Origin: an uncultured Opitutia bacterium
Lineage (GTDB): Bacteria > Verrucomicrobiota > Verrucomicrobiia > Opitutales > UBA953
Reading direction: 5' to 3'
DNA length: 6,715 nucleotides
Assembly: GCA_903910245.1 (NCBI GenBank)
Contig: CAIVYX010000270.1
Coordinates: forward strand, 1 to 6,715
The position numbers and the translations under genes were made by a program. Positions 1 to 6,000 of the stretch are shown here, piece by piece; positions within the stretch are counted from its first letter, which is position 1; every line of letters starts with the position of its first letter. The notes beneath the pieces were generated by a model, which was given only the letters and a program-made list of their open reading frames with translations, ran no database searches and was not told the origin of the DNA.

Positions 1-1
1 C

Positions 2-943
2 CTGCCGGGCTACACGCACCTGCAGCGCGCCCAGCCGGTCTCGGCCGCCCACCACCTGCTCGCCTACGCCGAGATGTTCGGACGTGACCGCACGCGCCTC
101 GCCGCCGCCAAGGCCTCCGCCAACTGGTGCCCGCTGGGCTCTGGCGCCATCGCCGGCACGACCCTTCCGATCCGCCGCGAGGTCACGGCGAAGCTCCTCG
201 GCTTTGTCGACGCGAAGGGCCGCCCGCAAGTCACCCGCAATTCGATGGACGCCGTCGCCGACCGCGATCCGGCCACGGAGTTCTGCTTCGCGGCCGCCCT
301 CTGTGGCGTCCACCTCTCGCGCCTGGCGGAGGACATGGTCCTCTGGTCCTCCGCGGAGTTCGGTTTCGCGCGCCTGCCCGACGAATTCTCGACGGGTTCG
401 TCGCTGATGCCCCAGAAGCGCAATCCCGACTCGATGGAGCTCCTCCGGGGTAAGGCCGCGCGCTTCCAGGCTTCGCTCACGCACCTGCTCACGCTCACGA
501 AAGGCCTGCCGCTCACGTACAACCGCGACCTGCAGGACGACAAGCCGCCGCTCTTCGACGCCGCCGACCAGCTCATCCTGTCCGTCGCCGTCGCCGATGC
601 CACGCTCGCGGGTACGAAGTTCCACAAGGCCCGCTGCCTCGCTGCCGCTTCCGATCCCGCGCTCCTCGCCACCGACCTCGCCGATTGGCTCGTCCGTAAG
701 GGCATGCCTTTCCGTCACGCCCACCACGCGGTTGGTCGCCTCGTCGCGCTCGCCGAGCAGTCCGGCGTGCCGCTCGACAAGCTTTCCGACGCCGCCGTGC
801 TGACCGCCGACCAGGCCTTCACGAAGGGCTGGCGCGAGGTGTTCAGCCTGCAGCGTGGTTTCGCCGCGCGCGAGAACACGGGTATGCCCGGCCCCAAGGC
901 CGTCGCCCGCGAGATCGCGCGCTGGAAGCAGTCCCTCCGCTAA
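2..943 (+). CDS. argH: Argininosuccinate lyase (5'-truncated by window edge)
   Basis: ArgH splits argininosuccinate into arginine and fumarate in the cytoplasm, the last step of arginine synthesis. The reading frame is already open at base 2 and gives 313 residues; the family is usually about 455-465, so roughly the first 145-150 residues lie outside the window. Seen directly: the GYTHLQRAQP segment at visible residues 3-12 with the family's active-site His, then the signature loop GSSLMPQKRNPD at about residues 132-143 (bases 395-430), which carries the catalytic serine, then YNRDLQDDKPPLFDA, the conserved fumarase/aspartase-superfamily helix region. The signature has Arg where most ArgH proteins have a second Lys (MPQKK), a conservative change. 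The C-terminal FRHAHHAVG block is typical of ArgH. The tail reads TGMPGP rather than the common GGTAP, which I take as lineage variation. The Met codon at 74 is internal and not the start. An exporter gene begins 6 bases after the TAA, probably in the same operon. Confidence 0.97.
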   Translation: MPGYTHLQRAQPVSAAHHLLAYAEMFGRDRTRLAAAKASANWCPLGSGAIAGTTLPIRREVTAKLLGFVDAKGRPQVTRNSMDAVADRDPATEFCFAAALCGVHLSRLAEDMVLWSSAEFGFARLPDEFSTGSSLMPQKRNPDSMELLRGKAARFQASLTHLLTLTKGLPLTYNRDLQDDKPPLFDAADQLILSVAVADATLAGTKFHKARCLAAASDPALLATDLADWLVRKGMPFRHAHHAVGRLVALAEQSGVPLDKLSDAAVLTADQAFTKGWREVFSLQRGFAARENTGMPGPKAVAREIARWKQSLR

Positions 944-949
944 GCGTGG

Positions 950-1582
950 ATGGATATCGGCCTGCTCATCGCCTCCTGCCTGATTGCGAGCCTCTCGCCC
1001 GGGCCGGCGGCACTGTCGACGATCGAGACTTCTCTCCGCTACGGCCAACGGCGCGCCTTCTGGCATACCCTCGGTCTCGCGGTCGGCGAGACGCCTCATC
1101 TATTCCTTTCGCTCTTCGGCACGCTCTGGCTCGCGCAGCATGTGCCTTATGCGATGACGGTCATCGCTGTCTCCGGGCTGGCTTACTTCCTGTACCTCGC
1201 GTTCACCCATCTCACGCGGCCGCGCTCGAGCCTGCCGGAATCCGCTGGGCTGGAGGGCGGGGCGCTCGGACTGTTCCTTCGCGGCACGTGGGTGAACTTC
1301 TCGAACCCGAAGACGATCCCATTCTTCCTCCTCATCATTCAGGCGGCCAACGTGCCCACCGATGCCTTCGCTTGGTCGACGACGGGCGTGTTCCTGCTCT
1401 GCACCTTAGGCTCAGAAGTCGGGGTGATGAGTTTCTACGCCTTCATCGGCCACCGGTTGCGTGTCCGGCTGAAGGACGCGGCGACCATCCGCATGGTCGA
1501 TCGCGTCTTGGGCGTATTGTGGCTGGCTCTCGGCGTGGTGATGGCCTTGCGTGTCTGGCAATTGCTCGAAGTCCTGCGTTAA
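950..1582 (+). CDS. LysE/RhtB-family amino-acid exporter
   Basis: This 210-residue inner-membrane protein belongs to the LysE/RhtB translocator family, which exports amino acids such as lysine, arginine, homoserine, threonine or leucine using the proton gradient. Length and layout fit the family. Six hydrophobic segments can be read at about residues 3-24, 39-61, 66-87, 120-133, 143-167 and 183-205. The family motif SPGPA is at 16-20 in the first segment, and NPK (residues 119-121, within NFSNPKTIPFF) precedes the fourth. The ATG at 950 is 6 bases past the argH stop. There is no good Shine-Dalgarno sequence, so translation is probably coupled to argH. A GTG at 946 is in another frame and is not this gene's start. 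Substrate is inferred only from context: being directly behind argH makes arginine, or a related amino acid or amine, a reasonable guess. Family assignment is firm; substrate is not. Confidence 0.92.
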   Translation: MDIGLLIASCLIASLSPGPAALSTIETSLRYGQRRAFWHTLGLAVGETPHLFLSLFGTLWLAQHVPYAMTVIAVSGLAYFLYLAFTHLTRPRSSLPESAGLEGGALGLFLRGTWVNFSNPKTIPFFLLIIQAANVPTDAFAWSTTGVFLLCTLGSEVGVMSFYAFIGHRLRVRLKDAATIRMVDRVLGVLWLALGVVMALRVWQLLEVLR

Positions 1583-1591
1583 CCGAGGCCT

Positions 1592-1620
1592 CGGGTGCTT
1601 GTCAGCAAGGGCCCGCTGTT
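1592..1620 (+). terminator. Possible intrinsic terminator after the argH-exporter pair
   Basis: Bases 1592-1601 can pair with 1606-1615: CGGG with CCCG, one T-G wobble, one G-G mismatch, then CTTG with CAAG, around a TCAG loop. The sequence CTGTTTT follows at once, giving a short T-run. This could end the argH-exporter transcript before the oxidoreductase gene. The stem is imperfect and the T-run only four bases. A separate 12-base perfect palindrome, CCGAGGCCTCGG at 1583-1594, overlaps its left edge and could compete or be incidental. Confidence 0.4.
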
Positions 1621-1632
1621 TTACAAAGAGGC

Positions 1633-2655
1633 ATGACCCTCCCCAGTCTTGCCCGTATGGTCGCCGTCGCGTCCGTCTTCGTCTCTTCGCTCTTCGCCGA
1701 AGAAGCCCCGAAGAAGATCGGCATTATCGGCCTCGATACCGGCCACGTGGTGGCGTTCACGACGGTCTTTAACAAGGGTCCGAAGAATCCCGCCGATGCC
1801 GCTAAGTATTCCGGCTTTCGCGTGACGGCCGCCTTCGCCCAGGGTAGCAAGGACATCCCCGAGAGCACCAAGCGGGTCCCGGAATACACCGCGAGCCTCA
1901 AGGGTATGGGCGTCGAGATCGTCGATTCAATCGAGAAGCTGTGCGCACAGGTCGACTTCGTCATGCTCGAGTCCAACGACGGCCGCGTGCACCTCGAGCA
2001 GATCCTGCCGGTGCTGAAGGCTGGGAAGACCGTCTTCATCGACAAGCCGATCGCGGGCTCCCTCGCCGACGTCATCCGCCTCCAGGATGCCGCCAAGAAA
2101 GCCGGCGTGGTCTATTTCTGTTCTTCATCCCTCCGCTTTGCCGCGAGCACCCAGGCGGTGGCCCAAGGTTCGGTCGGCAAGGTCAAGACGGCGTACACGA
2201 CCAGCCCGGCCAGCCTCGAGCCGCATCACCCTGACCTCTACTGGTATGGCGTCCACGGGTGCGAAAGCCTCTACACCGTCATGGGCACGGGCTGCATCTC
2301 GGTAAAGCGCGACAAGTCCGCCACGGGCTTAATCCAAGTCACTGGCAACTGGGGCGACGGACGCGTGGGCATCTATCGCGAAGCGGATCGTAAGGCCAAG
2401 GGTGGACCCTACGGCGGCAAGGCCGTCGGCGACAAAGGCGAAGCCGATATAGGCAAGTTCGACGGCTATGAAGTCCTGCTCGAGTCCGTCGTGAAGATGT
2501 TCCGCACGGGCAAGGCGCAGGTTTCCGCCGAGGAGACCCTCGAACTTTATACCTTCATGGAAGCCGCCGATGAAAGTAAGCGCCAAGGCGGTGCTGAAGT
2601 GAAGCTCGCCGACGTCCTCGCCAAAGCCCGCGCCGAAGTGGCCGCCGGGAAGTAA
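1633..2655 (+). CDS. Exported Gfo/Idh/MocA-family oxidoreductase
   Basis: The 340-residue product resembles Gfo/Idh/MocA oxidoreductases, which use NAD(P) to oxidise or reduce sugars, inositols and related compounds; the substrate is unknown here. Residues 1-22 look like a Sec signal peptide: Arg at 8, a hydrophobic stretch MVAVASVFVSSLF, and likely cleavage after SLFA before EEAPKK. No twin-arginine motif is present. The Rossmann strand starts at KKIGIIGLDTGH (residues 27-38), a GxxGxxxGH loop rather than classic GxGxxG. FIDKPI (135-140) replaces the usual EKP motif but keeps the lysine. WYGVHGCESLYTVMG (204-218) holds the His expected near the active site. The ATG at 1633 is preferred because it gives the complete signal peptide; AAAGAGG ends only 1 base upstream, unusually close. 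ATG 1657 would leave a shorter signal sequence. The frame stays open back to 946, across the exporter gene, but that part reads as non-protein-like. Such exported members, often of unknown function, are what I would expect in Verrucomicrobiota and Planctomycetota. Confidence 0.88.
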   Translation: MTLPSLARMVAVASVFVSSLFAEEAPKKIGIIGLDTGHVVAFTTVFNKGPKNPADAAKYSGFRVTAAFAQGSKDIPESTKRVPEYTASLKGMGVEIVDSIEKLCAQVDFVMLESNDGRVHLEQILPVLKAGKTVFIDKPIAGSLADVIRLQDAAKKAGVVYFCSSSLRFAASTQAVAQGSVGKVKTAYTTSPASLEPHHPDLYWYGVHGCESLYTVMGTGCISVKRDKSATGLIQVTGNWGDGRVGIYREADRKAKGGPYGGKAVGDKGEADIGKFDGYEVLLESVVKMFRTGKAQVSAEETLELYTFMEAADESKRQGGAEVKLADVLAKARAEVAAGK

Positions 2656-2657
2656 GC

Positions 2658-2683
2658 GGTAGGGATGCGATGACATCGCATCC
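2658..2683 (+). repeat. REP-like element 1: GGTAG head plus 21-base palindrome
   Basis: GGTAG at 2658-2662 is directly followed by a perfect inverted repeat: arm GGATGCGATG at 2663-2672, a single central A at 2673, and arm CATCGCATCC at 2674-2683. In a real hairpin the innermost pairs would open to give a loop of about 5 bases and an 8-pair stem. A GTAG tetranucleotide just 5' of a palindromic stem is the hallmark of REP elements handled by RAYT (TnpA_REP) transposases. It starts 3 bases after the oxidoreductase stop codon and has no T-run, so it is a weak candidate for a classical terminator. The structure is seen; REP membership is inferred. Confidence 0.6.
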
Positions 2684-2691
2684 GCCTGTCT

Positions 2692-2732
2692 TGAGGTAGG
2701 GGCAGCACCGCGTGCTGCCCTAGGCTACCTCA
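2692..2732. terminator. Compound hairpin between convergent genes, possible two-way terminator
   Basis: TGAGGTAG at 2692-2699 is exactly complementary to CTACCTCA at 2725-2732, enclosing the 9-pair inner stem 2700-2720, with a four-base TAGG bulge at 2721-2724 on one side. That gives 17 pairs in total. The stop codon of the minus-strand small gene (2730-2732) is part of the outer stem, so the hairpin begins as that message ends. No strong T-run follows on either strand, so it may slow or protect transcript ends rather than act as a standard intrinsic terminator. Confidence 0.5.
2695..2720 (+). repeat. REP-like element 2: GGTAG head plus 21-base palindrome
   Basis: GGTAG at 2695-2699 is directly followed by GGGCAGCAC at 2700-2708, a CGC loop, and the exact complementary arm GTGCTGCCC at 2712-2720. 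The unit is 26 bases long, the same as element 1, in the same orientation and exactly 37 bases further on, but the stem sequence is different. A constant head with an unrelated self-complementary stem argues for two members of a REP-like family rather than a local duplication. This palindrome also forms the inner stem of the larger hairpin at 2692-2732. Confidence 0.6.
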
Positions 2733-3053
2733 CTCCGCGAAGCCGTGCTCTTTCAACATTCGCGCCACGGCCTGCGGCAGGGCGGGGCGGATCGCGGTGG
2801 GGACGGCTTTCTGGGCGTCGACGGTGCAATGGAGGTAGCCGAGCTTACGTTGGGCGTCGTCATCGCGGCCGGCGGCCTCGAGCCAACGCTGGAGCACGGC
2901 GGCGGCGCGCGCCCATTCGGGCCAGTCGCTGTCGGCGCCGTCGGCGGCCTCGACGAGCTTACACAAAGCGCAATCGCCGAGAAAGCGTTCGACCGCGGCG
3001 GCATCTTCCGCGCCGACGATCGCAATAAGCTTCTCCCGTTCGCGCGCTTCCAT
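2730..3053 (-). CDS. Small hypothetical protein coupled to metH
   Basis: I do not recognise this 107-residue protein. It appears cytoplasmic, with no signal peptide or membrane segment, rich in Ala and charged residues, mildly acidic, and probably mainly helical. The N-terminal part has a CxxC pair (Cys28, Cys31, in DCALCKL), and a lone Cys76 lies in YLHCTVD; these might bind a metal or be incidental. Trp44, Trp47 and Trp57 fall in a central helix-like stretch. The ATG at 3053 is only 2 bases after the metH stop (TGA, CC, ATG), with no Shine-Dalgarno sequence, so ribosomes finishing metH may restart here. A GTG at 3089 would overlap metH by 34 bases and is less likely. Its reading frame is intact and the same-strand spacing is tight, which favours a real gene. 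A role linked to methionine synthase is suggested by position only. Confidence 0.7.
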   Translation of the reverse strand: MEAREREKLIAIVGAEDAAAVERFLGDCALCKLVEAADGADSDWPEWARAAAVLQRWLEAAGRDDDAQRKLGYLHCTVDAQKAVPTAIRPALPQAVARMLKEHGFAE

Positions 3054-3055
3054 GG

Positions 3056-6000
3056 TCAGGTCTTGTAACCGAGCACCGGCCGCAGCCACTTCTCGGCTTG
3101 TTCGATGGACCAGCCCTTGCGCTTGGCGTAATCTTCAACCTGGTCGCGGCCGATATGATCGACGTCGAAATAGATGGACTGCGGATTGCCGAAGTAGAGA
3201 CCGGACACCGAGGCGGCCGGGTTCATGGCGTACGATTCGGTCAGGGTGCAGCCGAGGCGGTCCGCGTCGAGCAGGCGCCAGAGCTCACCTTTCTCGGTGT
3301 GTTCGGGGCAGGCGGGATAACCAGCGGCGGGACGACGGCCGGCGTATTTCTCGTCGACGAGCTCTTCGACGGTGAGGGCTTCGTTCGGCGCGTAGCCCCA
3401 AAGTTCCTTGCGGACCTCGAGGTGTAGCCATTCGGCGCAACCTTCGGCGAGACGGTCTGCCAGGGCCTGGATGAGAATTTGACGGAAGGGATCCTTGGCC
3501 TTGAAGGAGGCGGCGTAGTCTTCAATCTCCTGACCAGCGGTGACCGCGAATGCTCCCAGGTGATCGCCCTTCTCGGTCGAGACGAGGTCTGCCAGCGAGC
3601 GGCAGGTGGTGACCTTCGGGCGCGGCCGCTGGTCGCGCAGGAAGTGGAAGCGGCCAATCTGCTTGGCCTGAGCTTCATCGCCGTAAATCTCGACGTCGTC
3701 GCCGACGCGGCGGGCGGGCCAGAGACCGACGACGCCGCGGAGGTGCATGCGGTTGCCGCGGATGAGGTCGTCGAGTTCGCGGCGGGCGTCGTCGAAGAGC
3801 TTGCGGGCTTCGCTGCCATACTTGGCCGACTTGAAAATCTGTGGGAACGCGCCCTTCAGTGACCAGGTGATGAAGAAAGGTGTCCAATCGATGATCTCGG
3901 CCACCGCGGCGGGGTCGATCCGTTCGAAGAGCGTCACGCCTGACTTACGCGGCACGGGCTGCACTGGTGCGGTCGTAACGAGCGGGCGCTTACGAGCCTC
4001 GGCCAGTGGGATGACCACGGCGGGCTGCTGCTTTTCGTAGGCCTCGCGCATCTCAGCCTGTTCGACTTTGAGATCCCCGACAACGCCACTCTGCTTGGCC
4101 GGGTTGAGCAGGTCGCTGCAGACCGTCGTGACGAGCGAGGCATCGCCGACGTGAACCATCGGGCCATCATAATGCTGGGCGAGCTTGATGGCGGTGTGCT
4201 CCTTGGAAGTGGTGGCACCGCCGATGAGCAGAGGCGTGCTGATGCCCGCGCGCTTCAGTTCTTGGGCGACGGTGATCATCTCGTCGAGCGAAGGCGTGAT
4301 CAGGCCGGAGAGGCCAATGAAGTCGGGCTTCAGGCGCAGGGCCTCAGACACGATTCGCTCCGACGGCGTCATCACGCCGAGGTCGGTGACGGCGTAGTTA
4401 TTACAGGCGAGGACGACGCCGACGATGTTCTTGCCAATGTCATGGACGTCGCCGCGGACGGTCGCGATAAGGAATGAGCCCTGCGTGGAGCCGCCGACCT
4501 TCTCGGCGGCCATGAACGGTTCGAGGTGTGCGACCGCGGTCTTCATGACCTTGGCCGACTTCACCACCTGAGGGAGGAACATCTTGCCCTCGCCGAAGAG
4601 TTTGCCGACGACGCGCATGCCTTCCATCAGCGGGCCTTCGATGACGAGCAGCGGGCGCCCCAGCTTGAGGCGCGCCTCCTCGGTGTCGGCGACGACGTGG
4701 TCGTCGAGGCCCTTGACCAGCGCATGTGCGAGGCGCGCGTCGACGCCGAGTTCGCGCCAGGCGTTCTTCTTGGAGGCATCGACTTCGGTCCGGGTGCCGG
4801 CGAAACGCGGCGCGGCCTCGAGGAGGCGGTCGGTGGCGTCGGCGCGGCGGCAGAGCACGAGATCCTCGACGAGGTCGCGCAGCTCCGGGTCGATCTCAGT
4901 GTAGACCTCGAGCATCCCGGCATTGACAATCGCCATATCGAGCCCCGCCTTGATGGCGTGGTAGAGGAAGACCGAGTGGATGGCCTCGCGGACCTTGTTG
5001 TTGCCGGCGAAGGCGAACGAGACGTTGGACAGGCCGCCCGAGGTGCGGGCACCGGGGCAGAGGCGTTTAATCTCTGTGACGGCTTCGATGAAATCGAGGG
5101 CGTAGCGGTCATGCTCCGCCATGCCCGTGCCGACGGTGAGGATGTTGGCGTCGAAGATGATGTCCTGCGGGTCCACGCCGGCTTCTTGGGTGAGGATACC
5201 GTAAGCGCGCACGCAGATCCGGATCTTATCTGCGAGGGTGGCGGCCTGACCCTTCTCGTCGAAAGCCATGACGATCATCGCCGCGCCGTAGCGGCGACAG
5301 AGGCGGGCGCGGCGGACGAACTCGGCCTCCCCTTCCTTGAGCGAGATCGAGTTCACGATAGCCTTGCCCTGCACGCAGCGTAGGCCGGCCTCGATGATAT
5401 CGAAGTTCGACGAATCAATCATGAACGGCACCCGGGCGATATCCGGCTCGGTCGCCGCCATGTTCAGGAACTTCGTCATCGCCGCGGCGCCGTCGAGCAG
5501 CCCGGCATCGAAGTTGATATCGATGATCGTGGCGCCGGCCTCGATCTGCTGCTTGGCGACGCGCAGGGCGGAACGATAGTCGCCCTTTTCGATGTGGCCC
5601 TTGAAGATCTTCGAGCCAGCGACGTTGGTGCGCTCGCCGACGTTCACAAAATCACCGGCTCCACCGAAGAGGTTGAGCGGTTCCAGGCCGGCCAGCTGGA
5701 GGGCAGGCGGGATGGCGCCGAGCGGGCGTGCCGGATATTTCTCGGTGCGGCGGCGGATGGCGGCGATGTGGGCGGGCGTGGTGCCGCAGCAGCCGCCGAG
5801 GAGGTTGACCAGGCCGTCGCGGGCAAAGGTCTCGAGGATGGCCGCGGTGTCTTCTGGGCCTTCGGGGAAGCCCGTCGGCGAAAGCGGATTAGGCAGGCCG
5901 GCGTTCGGATAGCAGGAGACGAAGAGGTCGGCCTTCTTCGCGAGTTCAGCGATGTGTGGGCGCATCTGCTCGCCGCCGAGGGCGCAGTTTATGCCGACGC

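Noticed and set aside
395..430. The Arg in MPQKRNP as a sign of a different superfamily member such as adenylosuccinate lyase (purB) rather than argH.
   Set aside because: The rest of the protein (GYTHLQRAQP, YNRDLQDDK, FRHAHHAVG) is distinctively argininosuccinate lyase, and Lys to Arg is conservative.
64..705. A 213-codon minus-strand open frame opposite argH.
   Set aside because: It is Ser/Arg/Ala-rich with no recognisable motif, and it is fully covered by the well-supported argH frame on the other strand.
1602..2096. A 164-codon minus-strand open frame opposite the oxidoreductase start.
   Set aside because: It has no domain features and is explained as the complement of the N-terminal half of the oxidoreductase gene.
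946..2655. A single 569-codon open frame that would fuse about 229 extra residues to the front of the oxidoreductase.
   Set aside because: The extra part overlaps the clearly recognisable exporter gene in another frame, has a low-complexity Arg/Pro/His-rich make-up typical of out-of-frame GC-rich sequence, and would bury the signal peptide that begins at 1633.
3054..3089. Upstream GTG start for the small gene, adding 12 residues and overlapping metH by 34 bases.
   Set aside because: The ATG at 3053, two bases after the metH stop, is a more typical coupled start, and the added residues merely re-read metH coding sequence in another frame. It cannot be fully excluded.
4526..5383. A 285-codon plus-strand open frame antisense to metH.
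   Set aside because: It lies entirely inside a conserved metH coding region. Its Asp/Glu/Gly/Val/His-rich composition is what the reverse of a GC-rich gene gives, and it shows no domain motif.
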